DNA from: Mesostigma viride | Taxonomy: Eukaryota > Streptophyta > Mesostigmatophyceae > Mesostigmatales > Mesostigmataceae | Direction of reading: 5' to 3' | Assembly: GCA_009746045.1 (NCBI GenBank) | Contig: RPFO01001173.1 | Location: forward strand, 1 to 34,294 | Length of the DNA: 34,294 nt | Shown here: in pieces, positions 1 through 8,572 of the stretch | Numbering within the stretch: the stretch's first letter is position 1 | Layout of the letters: every line of letters starts with the position of its first letter | Position numbers and translations under genes: made by a program | Notes under the pieces: model-generated | Database searches by the model: none | Seen by the model: only the letters and a program-made list of their open reading frames with translations | What the model was told of the DNA's origin: nothing

Positions 1-61
1 AGTTTAGGTAGTATCAGGCCCATTAGAGGTAGAGGTGGAGGTAGATATCCGCGGCGTAACA
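1..61 (+). repeat. Ty3 element 5' LTR, last 61 bp
   Basis: Identical to 18071-18131 over all 61 bases and ends in CGTAACA, the inverse of the TGTTACG that opens the 3' LTR at 17558. The rest of this LTR lies before the window. Identity is consistent with a recent insertion, but 61 bp is too short to date it. Confidence 0.92.
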
Positions 62-62
62 A

Positions 63-73
63 TGGTATCGGAG
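63..73 (+). promoter_or_regulatory. Primer binding site of the Ty3 element
   Basis: TGGTATCGGAG begins two bases after the LTR end. A TGGTAT start is complementary to the 3' end of initiator-methionine tRNA, the commonest primer of LTR retrotransposons. The position and first six bases are seen; the tRNA identity is inferred. Confidence 0.7.
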
Positions 74-593
74 GAACTTCAGTAGGTAGTGAACGAGACG
101 ACTATCCCTTGCCACATACACCTTTTCAAGACCCCTTCCGCGTCCAGGAACAAGAAGTCGACACTTCCTTGATAGGTAATGGGCGGGTCGCCTTCAAGCT
201 AGGAGCGTCGTGCTGCCCGTTTCGGGACACGCTTTACCTAGAAGCTAGACCTGCTCACAGCGGATAAATCCTTTCGTAGTTAGCCTGTCCTTCGCCTTGT
301 TTTCCTGCTTACGGTTGTTTCCTGCCTTAGATCGGGGAGTATTACTGTTCGGAGACGATTAGCGTCGCCGTACCTACACCTTTTCCTTGTGCTGCTGCTT
401 TATTAGACGGCCGCACCCGCAGAGTTACGGGGCGCTGTGTTAGGACGAGCGCTGGGATATCCGGCCGCTGACTTAGGACGAGAGCTGGAAACTCCCGCCC
501 TCCTTCTTCTTTCGGTGATCCAGATCGTCAAGCTAAGTCGCCTACCCCTACCTCGTCTAGCTTGACATCACAAGACACGCCAGGTGAGTTATC

Positions 594-984
594 ATGAGTC
601 AACGTCGTGTTTTACTGCGCCTTCCCATTCATCTAGTGATAATAGTTTAGCTAAGTATTACGTAGTTATTACCCCTCAATGGTCAGCCATTTTCCTCTCT
701 TGGTCAGATGCTAGGAAGATAGTGCAAAACCGTACTATAATGTAATTAGGTATAAGAAATTTGTTACCTTCGAGGAAGCTCAACAATTCCTTATAGACCA
801 TAGCGTATCAGATCTAGGCCTACACGTACGTTCTACCCCTCATGGTCGCCCTCCTGTAGAAGCTCTAGATTTTGCTACCCCTCCTTCGTCTCCCCCTAAG
901 AGGGCTGCATCCTCATCTAGCTTAGATACTCCTCTCACCTTGGAATTCGGTTCCCTATCCATTACTGTTGTTAAAAAGGACTGA
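594..984 (+). pseudogene. Viroplasmin-like (RNase H1 N-terminal type) domain ORF, frame broken
   Basis: Upstream of gag a small reading frame contains KYYVV, then IFLSWSDARKIV, then after a frame change YKKFVTFEEAQQFL. This order matches the N-terminal RNA/DNA-hybrid-binding domain of eukaryotic RNase H1 (the viroplasmin-like domain), with its tyrosine pair, the SW(E/D) segment and the YKKF..EEA segment. The frame changes by one base near 733-740 and again between the ATG at 594 and about 644. The tail is rich in Ser and Pro and ends at TGA 982-984. An in-frame ATG is lacking for the core, so the start at 594 is a guess; a perfect splice-donor sequence at 581-589 offers another way to express it. 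The likely role is binding of the reverse-transcription hybrid, which is inference. Confidence 0.6.
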
Positions 985-1158
985 TTTAAATTGTTCCTTT
1001 CTTTTAAGCCAGTCAAATCTTTTCCTTTTCTTCCCTTGCCTTATATTAGGCCTTGTCCTTTATCCTTGTTGCTTTCAGTTAGATTTTTGATCATTTACTT
1101 AAACAAAAATGGATCCAATGGGTGGTAACCTGTCGCCTATACCTACCAATACTCCTAC

Positions 1159-1160
1159 TA

Positions 1161-1200
<40 letters not shown>

Positions 1201-1215
1201 CCATAACAACAATCG
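1159..1215 (+). repeat. AAT trinucleotide microsatellite coding for Asn
   Basis: A run of AAT/AAC units gives about 13 consecutive Asn plus a short His-Asn tail inside the Ty3 Gag N terminus. Such runs are slippage-prone and will vary between copies. Confidence 0.9.
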
Positions 1216-2311
1216 GGGTAACCGACGGGACTCACTTGAAACGGTACACCATCTCACTCCTCAAGGTAATCTTCGTGCCTCACCTCCTTCTCCTCTTGCT
1301 GATGGTCGCCGTCGTCCCTCACTTACCCCTCCTACCTATGAACAACGTCAACGTATGCAAGTCAGATTTAGTGATGACCCTTCCCTTACCCTGAACCAGG
1401 CCCCTGCCCCTCCTGCAACCTTGGCTCAACCCTCCAGCAGGTCCTCACTAACTAACAATGTTTTTAGGCCTCCTTCCCACCCTGTTCCTTCCATGCCTGC
1501 TCTTAACACGGGTCGTGCCTCTGCCCCTGTCGGTCCTTCTGGGCGCCCTAGTGCAGTTCCCTTTTACCCACCTGCTTCCTGGTCCTACCCTGAGACGGCC
1601 TACGAGGCAGCCCAGGTCCCTACCCGTGTGGCTGATTTAGAAGTTAATAGTGATTTCAGCACCATGCCCTTAGATGACAGAAATTATGATCATTTTGCCT
1701 ATTCCTCTCTTCGTGAGCAATATACTGTCCCCTTCTCTTATGGGCACCAGCCTGAAACGGTGGCCCCGTCTAGACCCCTACCCAAGACTTTTCCTCTTCC
1801 TTCCTTCTATCCCGCTTATGTAGCAGTGGAAGCTAGTGGCCATATGGGAAAAACTGACTCTTCTAATCCCCCTAAGCCCCCTGCTCTTCCCCTCTTTGCT
1901 AACCTTCCCAAGCTGGATGTCAAGTCTACCCTCAACAGTTTTCACCTTTATTATGTTGCTTACACAGAACACGGAGTCGTGGCAGAATCATAATAGATGG
2001 CGTCTTTCTGATGCTGTATTAGTTCCTCACTATCTCACAACCTGTATTACTCCTGAGCTTGCTAACCTCATTCAGTGTGAGTCTTTGGCCTCTCATGCCT
2101 ACCCTAACTCTGTAGCAGAATTGTTTAAGCGTTTAGAGAACCATTTAGTCCCTCCTGATTCAGATTGGCAGGATAGATTAGCCTTTGGTACCTTGCAGCA
2201 GGGTACCAAATCATTTAAGGAGTATATGAAAGAGTTTGATGCTCAGATGGTACGAATTAGGGATTTGTCGGGTGCAGAAGTACGTGCTCGCTTCCTCCAA
2301 GGCCTCAGTAG

Positions 2312-2316
2312 ACCCT
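2312..2316 (+). other. Target site duplication of the Copia element, left copy
   Basis: ACCCT immediately before the 5' LTR at 2317 is repeated as ACCCT at 10139-10143 immediately after the 3' LTR. Removing the element and one copy restores the Ty3 gag frame. Confidence 0.95.
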
Positions 2317-2933
2317 AGTTAACGTAAAGGATTTACGTTAGATGGATAGAGATTGTTACGCTCTTTCCAACGGCACCTTGAACGCCTCATTTGGTTAAGG
2401 AACGTAAAAGTTATGACGTTTCCTAGGCTGTGCCGACAGTACCCGGCGCGCCACTGTGGGCGCGTACGGACACAGGATGTACAAGTGTCACTTTGATAGT
2501 CCGCAGGACGTTGACAGGACTTGTACAGGACTTGATGGTCAATTGATAGGTAGGCGCACTGTAGCGCGCCAGGACCTATGAGACAATTGATGCTGACTAG
2601 TGTACGGATAGGTCCACAGGACTAGCCGTATGGACAATTGATAGATCTGCGCGCCAAAGGCGTGCCAGAGTCTGTGTAATCAATTGATTGACAGTTCAGC
2701 TGTGACAGTGCAGCTGAATACTTGGACGCGTCCCTAGTAAGCTATATGAGTGACTTGGTCACACCGGGACGCTAGTTCTTGCGTGCACGTTCTCTTGGCA
2801 CTGCGACCCTGTCGTCTGTGCTGCGTGCAGTCTTGGAAGTGACGTGACTTACGTCTGTGTTTCCTGATTATTAATAAAGGCAACTTCCTGCAAGAACCAT
2901 GGCGGAATTCGTGGCATTCTTACCCTCACAACT
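2317..2933 (+). repeat. Copia element 5' LTR
   Basis: Matches 9522-10138 base for base except one A/G difference near 2868. It begins AGTTAACG and ends CACAACT. It is unusually rich in short perfect inverted repeats, for example 2320-2340 (9-bp arms, 3-base loop), 2678-2689, 2695-2718 (8-bp arms), 2728-2772 (7-bp arms around a further hairpin at 2750-2762). AATAAA near 2872 may be the polyadenylation signal, and an ATG at 2899 opens a short frame running out of the LTR. Confidence 0.95.
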
Positions 2934-2957
2934 CGTATTACACGCTCTGTCAAAAAG

Positions 2958-3666
2958 ATGCCAAATTCGGAAGAATTTCGGATTCCGGACGATGAGGAAA
3001 TAGCCGCTCCGCCGGCTGGTTCTTCGTCAAGACCGACGGTGCCGTCGTGGCAGCAATTGCTCGACGAAGTACGGTCTCGCTCGACGAGCTTCATCGTCAG
3101 CAGCGTGCAGCTCACGCATTGCTCGGGGATAACCCCGAGGACCCCGATTTGCCAGCACTGGTGCCGGCAATCCGCAACCTGTTGGACCAGATTCGAAACA
3201 TTTTATCGACATTTACGGTCCAGGTGCGGGGAGGTTTGCGGTCGGTGACCGAAGTCACGACTGCCATTGAGGAGTTGGACAACGTCCTCTCTTCACTCAC
3301 CGGTTACCAGAGAAACCTGCAAAACTGGGCATCGCTCGCACGGGGGGCGCGCCGGCGGTGTCAACAAATTTGTTTCAGGATCTCGCGCTGTTATCGCTGC
3401 TCACTCGCGGCGTACGCAGTCGCGAGCGCCAGGTTTTAATTAACCTGGTGGCATTTCTCGCCTCTGTGCGAGAGTGGATTCCCGCGGGGTGGGAATTATT
3501 GACGATCTTTACACATCCTCTGCGCCTCGTCGCGCGTCGGCGCGTCGCAACTTACGCGGCGGGGAGCACGCCGGTTTTAATTCATACCGGTGCAGGTCCG
3601 GAGCTGGATATGGAGGATCGTGAGTTCGTATACACGTACTGCGACTTCAGGGGCCTTGACTACTAG
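2958..3666 (+). CDS. Copia leader reading frame of unknown function, frame broken
   Basis: Between the 5' LTR and gag, three overlapping open stretches (2958-3248, 3047-3439, 3358-3666) follow one another, each one base back in frame. The first is acidic and Pro/Ser-rich, the second is predicted helical with regular Leu/Ile spacing (for example AIRNLLDQIRNIL), the third is hydrophobic (LLSLLTRGV, LINLVAFLASV). They could be one decayed or mis-sequenced protein, or chance open frames in a structured leader. I recognise no family. The stretch overlaps many inverted repeats. Confidence 0.3.
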
Positions 3667-3712
3667 TCGGCCTAATTTTCTTCTGCAGTACTTGTCGACA
3701 TTTTTTTGTCGA
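3363..3712 (+). repeat. Cluster of short inverted repeats in the Copia leader
   Basis: Perfect inverted repeats in order: 3363-3374 (12-base palindrome), 3429-3448 (7-bp arms), 3457-3472 (5-bp arms), 3478-3496 (6-bp arms), 3571-3590 (5-bp arms), 3695-3712 (6-bp arms). The second and fifth share a GGTTTTAATT core. They could form consecutive RNA hairpins for packaging, dimerisation or internal initiation; the function is inference. Confidence 0.65.
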
Positions 3713-3834
3713 ATTTCGGCGGCAATTCGCGGGGCGGCAGCGACACCGGCGCAGGCGGCAGTGGCGACACAAAAATTTTGTACATATTTTCTGCTGCTTT
3801 GTTAAGGTGTTCTTTGAATAGCTGGTAGTGCAGG

Positions 3835-4947
3835 ATGGCTGAGGGACGCCGTAGCAAGGGTCCAGCCAGTGGGAATAATAATGGGGGTGCTGGTAGTGGA
3901 ACCGCTCACGTAGATGACGTGGGGCTTACCGGAGAGATTACCAACCTTCCTCACAATAATAATAATGCACAAGCTATTCATGGCTTTGATCTTACCACAC
4001 AGGGTCTTTTAATTGTCAATCAGTTGCAGCCTGTAACCTCAGACTCCAAGCCTAAGCAGGCTGAAGAGTTTGTGGAGGGATTGGAAGGGTTCCCTAGCTT
4101 GTACGGTGGTACAAATTACTATCAAATCTGGATAGGCAGTAGCACTTTTGGCAAGTGTACTGACCAGATTAAGGACCTAACCAGGGAGTGCAAAAAGGCC
4201 AATAAGGCCTGGGCACTGTACGTGGCTGAGCTGAAGGAGCTGCTGGAGGACCAGAGAAGAAGTGGCATCCATTGGCAGGACAAGTACCAAGGGTGGGAGG
4301 TCAAGGGGGACCTGATCCAGAACTTTCTCAACTATTGTAAGATGGTTGAGGAGGGCAGGGCTCACGGCTTTAATGTCGCTGATAACATAGCCCTAACCAA
4401 CTGGCTCAAGGTTTCTGGGCTGGATAAGGCGACACGTGGCTCCTTAAAAGTCATGTGTGCCCCACACTCTACCCTGAAGGCCTACAAGGTCATCATTAAA
4501 CAAGCTCTCGAGGCAGAGGAGCTGTTTGAGGGTGGAGTGCCAGCAGTGAAGGCTACCCAGGCAGGCGGGCGTACCCAGGGTGGCTCCAAGACGTCTGAGG
4601 CTGACCGAAGCCAAGGAGGGCGTAGGGGCAACCATCACAAGCGCAAGGGAGATCATTCACCTGATTCTGACAGGAGGTCACACTCCAAGTCGGTGTTCAG
4701 GCGGGTGGGTGGTCAGCCCAAGCAGGGCAACGCGTCTGACAATGGGGGCAGTGGCCAGGGCAAGTCCAAGATACAATGCTACCTGTGCAAGGGGTGGGGG
4801 CACATCAAGAAGGAGTGTCCCAGCTTCAAGAAGTCCCAGGGCCAGGGCAGCAACAAGAATAACAACAACAACAAGAAGAACAACAACAAGTCCCAGGCAG
4901 GCCAGCCTTCAAAGGGCAGTCAGCAAGAAGACAACAAGGAGCAGTGA
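3835..4947 (+). CDS. gag: Copia-type Gag with CCHC zinc knuckle
   Basis: A 370-residue protein opening at ATG 3835. The N terminus is Gly/Asn-rich, the middle (about residues 60-220) is a helical Gag core, and the C-terminal third is basic and carries one retroviral zinc knuckle, CYLCKGWGHIKKEC (C-x2-C-x4-H-x4-C), near residue 315, followed by an Asn/Lys-rich tail. It packages element RNA in the particle. It ends at TGA 4945-4947. The frame stays open past this stop through 4948-5088 into the integrase frame, so Gag-Pol may be made by stop-codon readthrough. Confidence 0.9.
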   Translation: MAEGRRSKGPASGNNNGGAGSGTAHVDDVGLTGEITNLPHNNNNAQAIHGFDLTTQGLLIVNQLQPVTSDSKPKQAEEFVEGLEGFPSLYGGTNYYQIWIGSSTFGKCTDQIKDLTRECKKANKAWALYVAELKELLEDQRRSGIHWQDKYQGWEVKGDLIQNFLNYCKMVEEGRAHGFNVADNIALTNWLKVSGLDKATRGSLKVMCAPHSTLKAYKVIIKQALEAEELFEGGVPAVKATQAGGRTQGGSKTSEADRSQGGRRGNHHKRKGDHSPDSDRRSHSKSVFRRVGGQPKQGNASDNGGSGQGKSKIQCYLCKGWGHIKKECPSFKKSQGQGSNKNNNNNKKNNNKSQAGQPSKGSQQEDNKEQ

Positions 4948-6693
4948 CTGTCTGAGGCAACCCCTACACACCTTAATTCACCCAAGGGGGAGGCCAGGTG
5001 CTCCAATGCAGATTTTATATCTGGGCAACAAGAGGGTGATCTCCAGGTTCAGTGTGGCCCCAGGTCACCTGGAGAGGTACAGGTTCCTATGAAGACGTCC
5101 TTGACAGCTGATGCAGCTGTAAGTATGTCTGACCCTATGCATCCTCGTGCTGGGCACGAGGGTGGACCTCTCATTTTGAGAGAAACCAATGTACAACCAC
5201 AGAGGGGTGTGAAGGCCTCTGGTGGTATGCATGTGGTCCCTGCTGGCGGTCCAGGTGTTGGGCATGAGCAGGGTGACTCAGGCTCTGAGTCAGAACAGGA
5301 TGGAAGTCAGCATGGTGATGCTGGACAACCTGACAGCACAGTCCTGACTGTGCCAGGGACTGCTTCCTCTGTGTACCAGGAGTTGGGTGCCCGAATCCAC
5401 AACATGTTTGGGCATGCCACTTCTCTGTCAAACAACTTTGCCTTCCGTATGGGCAGGGCACCCCTTCTTAAGGCGTGTCAGCAAGCTGCCTCACGGTGTA
5501 AGTGCCAGTTGTCCTCCAACAAGCCCAGGAAATCACATGCCAAAGCTCTACCTCAGAGCATTGGTGATCTGCAGTGTGATATCCAACACATCAGGGGCAT
5601 GCAACTGTTGGTGTGCGTGGACAGGTACACGAAATACAAGGTGCTGGAGCATTTACCTTCTATGAAGAACAGGTACTTGCTGGCTGCCCTGCAGAATGTA
5701 AGAGCCAAGTTTCCTACCACAAGGATCCAGGTGGACATGCAGTTTCAGCATCTCAAGGGTGATCCTACCCTTCCTGAGTTGCTGGTTACACCTAGGGAGG
5801 CTCATGGGCAGCAGGGTGCTATCGAGAGGGCAATCCAGGAGGTCAAGAAATTGATCATCTCTGAAGACTGGGTACCCTTGTCTGCACCTGCACTTGTCAG
5901 GAGTGCATGGCTGAGGAACGTGGAGCAGCAGCTGAACAGCAGGGTTAACTTCTACTATGATGGAGTTGCTGTCAGCCCAATGGGTCTATATCATGGCCTG
6001 TGCCCACCACATGTGCTGGAGGGCTGGAAACATGCTGCACATGTCACCTTTGCCAAGCTGAGGGAGAAGGACCGGGGTTGGAAGATGCTGGAGCCACAAG
6101 TGGGTCAGAAGGTCCTAGCTTGGAAGGAACCTAGCCTTTATGGCAAACGTGGTAGCTGGAGTCCTGGGGTGGTTACCCAGGTTGATGAAGCTAGCCACGC
6201 ATGCTTGGTCAGCATGGAGGACGAACCAAAGCATGTACACCGGCTGAGTTGGTCATATGTCAAGCCTAACCTGATGAATGAGGGCAGTCAGGCACAAGGC
6301 TCACAGGATCTGCAGGATTTTCAGGTCCCAGGTGACATCACTGACGCAACGACCACATCTGTTGCAGGGGAATCTGTCAGCCCTGGCCAGGTTGCAGAGG
6401 TACTTGTTGAACAGGCTGCAAGGTCAACAGCTGGGGAGTCAACTGTCAAGCCCAAGGCACTAACCAAGCCCAGGGGGACAAGTTTGGCTGGATTGATTGG
6501 GGCTCTACAAAGGGCCAAGAAGCAGCCCAAGGTAGCCAAGCTCAGGTGGCATGGCAATCTGGGGCTGGACACTGCCTTAGAGGTAGACACTAATTCTCAG
6601 GTTCCATTATTGGGACCAGGGCTGCAGCAGGGTACAGCATGTCTGAACCCAGCTATCAGTTTGTGTCTGACTTCAGTGGCGGGGTACACGTGA
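4948..6693 (+). CDS. Copia-type integrase reading frame (downstream of gag UGA)
   Basis: Continues the gag frame after UGA; the first ATG is at 5089. Residues 1-110 from that ATG are low complexity. Then come a zinc-binding HNMFGH...CQQAASRCKC segment and a DDE core: first Asp in LQCDIQHIRG, second in IQVDMQF, Glu in GAIERAIQEVKK. A C-terminal region with GQKVLAW, then GVVTQVD and VHRLSWSYVKP resembles the Copia integrase C-terminal domain. It inserts the DNA copy into the host genome. The core is divergent and spacing should be checked by alignment. The frame ends at 6693 and the next domain lies one base back. Confidence 0.75.
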   Translation: MSEATPTHLNSPKGEARCSNADFISGQQEGDLQVQCGPRSPGEVQVPMKTSLTADAAVSMSDPMHPRAGHEGGPLILRETNVQPQRGVKASGGMHVVPAGGPGVGHEQGDSGSESEQDGSQHGDAGQPDSTVLTVPGTASSVYQELGARIHNMFGHATSLSNNFAFRMGRAPLLKACQQAASRCKCQLSSNKPRKSHAKALPQSIGDLQCDIQHIRGMQLLVCVDRYTKYKVLEHLPSMKNRYLLAALQNVRAKFPTTRIQVDMQFQHLKGDPTLPELLVTPREAHGQQGAIERAIQEVKKLIISEDWVPLSAPALVRSAWLRNVEQQLNSRVNFYYDGVAVSPMGLYHGLCPPHVLEGWKHAAHVTFAKLREKDRGWKMLEPQVGQKVLAWKEPSLYGKRGSWSPGVVTQVDEASHACLVSMEDEPKHVHRLSWSYVKPNLMNEGSQAQGSQDLQDFQVPGDITDATTTSVAGESVSPGQVAEVLVEQAARSTAGESTVKPKALTKPRGTSLAGLIGALQRAKKQPKVAKLRWHGNLGLDTALEVDTNSQVPLLGPGLQQGTACLNPAISLCLTSVAGYT

Positions 6694-6809
6694 AGGTACT
6701 GGGTGAGGTATTCATTCCTATCCTTGGACAGGACACTGCTTTTTGTGTCTTGGAGGGCTATCAAGGACCTGCTCTTCTGGGGCAGAATTTCCTATGCCAG
6801 GATGGGTAG
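6594..6809 (+). CDS. Possible retropepsin-like protease segment, between integrase and RT
   Basis: A third frame, open from 6594 to TAG 6807, contains VHVKVLGEVFIPI and then GPALLGQNFL, resembling the second half of a retropepsin (hydrophobic strands, then a LLG-x-x-FL stretch). The preceding integrase frame reads EVDTNSQ just before 6600, which could supply a variant D-T active-site loop if the frames join. No other protease candidate is visible between gag and integrase. If real, the order gag-IN-PR-RT is not the Copia norm (gag-PR-IN-RT). The match is by eye only and the classical D(S/T)G is not intact. Confidence 0.35.
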   Translation, partial: FSGSIIGTRAAAGYSMSEPSYQFVSDFSGGVHVKVLGEVFIPILGQDTAFCVLEGYQGPALLGQNFLCQDG

Positions 6810-8572
6810 TGATCACGTCCTCTCTCCTGACTAAGGAAGGGGCTGGTCAGGTCCCACTGATTAATTTCAGGACCACTCACCTATCACGTGCAGTAACCAG
6901 GACGGTTAAGCGTGTGCAAGTGTGCCAGGGGCAGGAGCCCTTGGTTGATGACCTCATACTGCCAGCTGCTAGTCATCCAAGCAGTTTGGGCATTGGTCCT
7001 CACTCACTTGCTGGACACAGCCCTATCAACTACCAAGGCCTGGTGAAGCTCATGTCCTCTCCCATTATGTGTCCCCAGGTCACACTGGGTCTGATTAAAT
7101 CTGGGGAGGACTGGATCTCCAAGAAATGCGTGGAACCTGTCAATGACCTGCCTCCTGCACGACGTCTACTCAAGCTCAAGTTTGTCATCAAGATGAAGGA
7201 GGTGGACGGGGTCAAGGTACCACATGTCAGGCCAGTGCTGAATGAGTTCAAGGGTACTGGTGAGTGCACTGCTGAGGAGTTGTATACCCCTGGCATGCTG
7301 CATGATACTTGGAGGCTGCTGCTGTGTGTCTTTCTAGGCCTTCTCAACAAGGGCTTGGACTATGGCTCAGTGGTGATAGACTTCAAGAGGGCATTTCTGG
7401 AGGGTGATGCAGATGTGGCACAGGAAAAGTGGGAGGGCAAGACGCCTTTCTATGTTAGGGTGCCTGCTGTATGGAAAAGGGACATCCACACGGAGTTCCT
7501 TAAAATCCTCAAGGGCCTGGAGGGCCTGAGGTCAAGTCCAATAATCTGGAGGGAGACTCTCAACCGTTTCCTGAAGGAGCATTGCAACTTGAAGGTCTCT
7601 CCTGTAGACCCCTGTCTGTTTCTGGGGCAATGGGAAGGCCTGCCAGTGTATGCTTCGCTGCACGGGGATGACCTACATCTGATAGCTCCCACGTCGTGGC
7701 TTAAGGAGCTGATCTCCATCATTAAGTCCAAGTTTCCTCTGGGTAGGGAGCAATGGCAGGTGGAGAATGAGCCTCTGCTGTTTGTGGGCATGGAGGCCAC
7801 ACTGGTGAAGAAGGGAGGGGAGTGGCGTATGCTGCTGGTGGGGGGCAATGACTATCAAGAGACCCTCATTAGCAAGCTTCCTCCAACCATCACACAGGCA
7901 CTGTGTCCCATGGTGAGGGGCATGGTTGCTTGGGTGGCAGGCATTTCCAGGCCAGACCTTATGGTCATAGCCAGGTTGCCTGATGACATGCTGGTGGAGC
8001 TAGGGTCTGCCAAGGTGGCTGATCAGGTCAGGGCTTCATCTGGCATTCTGTTGTCTGCAGTGGATTTATCACAACCCATTTGCATGGAGCTGTATGTGGA
8101 TAGCTCAATGGACAGCAGGCAGGTCTCCAAGGTCAGGGGCAGGGCTGCAGGGCTCTTTGTGCTCAGACAGGAAGGCCTGGGGAGTTTGGTGAGCTGGTTT
8201 AGTCGCCTGCACAAACGGGTGGCTGTCAGCAGTGATGTGGCAGAATGCAGGGCTATTTGTGAAGGCATTCACACAAGCCTTTATCTGAAGGAGTTGCTTC
8301 ATCAGATGACTTCTAACACTCCTTGGCCACTTCAGGTTACCACTCTTCTAAAAACAGACTCCATGGGGATGGTGCAGTTTGTGCACAGGCAGATGGCCAG
8401 AAGTAGGGACTTGGATTATCTCCTTCTTAAGGAGTTGTCCTCCTTGGCCAATATTGAGCATATCCCTGGGGTTGACAATCCTGCTGATGCTTTGACCAAG
8501 CTAGTGCAGAAGGCAGCAGTGCAATACAAGGTTCTTCAGTCTCTGATGGACCCATCTCAGCAAGCTGTCTAA
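6743..8572 (+). CDS. Copia-type reverse transcriptase and RNase H
   Basis: No good ATG: the true reading probably enters from the preceding frame before 6809. RT motifs of Copia type follow in order: VKLMSSPIMCP start region, LKLKFVIKMKEVDG, VVIDFKRAFLEGD (first catalytic Asp), then YASLHGDDLHLIAP with GDD where Copia elements usually have VDD. RNase H follows with YVDSSMDS, SSDVAECRAI and KTDSMGM, and the tether-like end IPGVDNPADALTK. It copies element RNA into DNA and removes the RNA. The open frame is otherwise undamaged to TAA 8570. Confidence 0.85.
   Translation: MCLGGLSRTCSSGAEFPMPGWVVITSSLLTKEGAGQVPLINFRTTHLSRAVTRTVKRVQVCQGQEPLVDDLILPAASHPSSLGIGPHSLAGHSPINYQGLVKLMSSPIMCPQVTLGLIKSGEDWISKKCVEPVNDLPPARRLLKLKFVIKMKEVDGVKVPHVRPVLNEFKGTGECTAEELYTPGMLHDTWRLLLCVFLGLLNKGLDYGSVVIDFKRAFLEGDADVAQEKWEGKTPFYVRVPAVWKRDIHTEFLKILKGLEGLRSSPIIWRETLNRFLKEHCNLKVSPVDPCLFLGQWEGLPVYASLHGDDLHLIAPTSWLKELISIIKSKFPLGREQWQVENEPLLFVGMEATLVKKGGEWRMLLVGGNDYQETLISKLPPTITQALCPMVRGMVAWVAGISRPDLMVIARLPDDMLVELGSAKVADQVRASSGILLSAVDLSQPICMELYVDSSMDSRQVSKVRGRAAGLFVLRQEGLGSLVSWFSRLHKRVAVSSDVAECRAICEGIHTSLYLKELLHQMTSNTPWPLQVTTLLKTDSMGMVQFVHRQMARSRDLDYLLLKELSSLANIEHIPGVDNPADALTKLVQKAAVQYKVLQSLMDPSQQAV

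Larger units (their letters stand above)
1109..2316 (+). pseudogene. gag: Ty3 gag, N-terminal part, split by the nested Copia insertion
   Basis: Starts at ATG 1109 after the leader. The N-terminal third is low complexity, with a run of about 13 Asn from an AAT repeat followed by Pro/Ser-rich sequence. A frame change of +1 near 1965-1975 is needed to pass from the first frame (stop after 1993) to the second, which carries a helical retrotransposon Gag segment (motifs WRLSDAV, SFKEYMKEFD, RARFLQGL). The protein then stops four bases into the Copia LTR. The same reading frame resumes exactly at 10144 beyond the nested element, so this is one Gag interrupted by insertion. The product forms the cytoplasmic virus-like particle. 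Confidence 0.85.
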
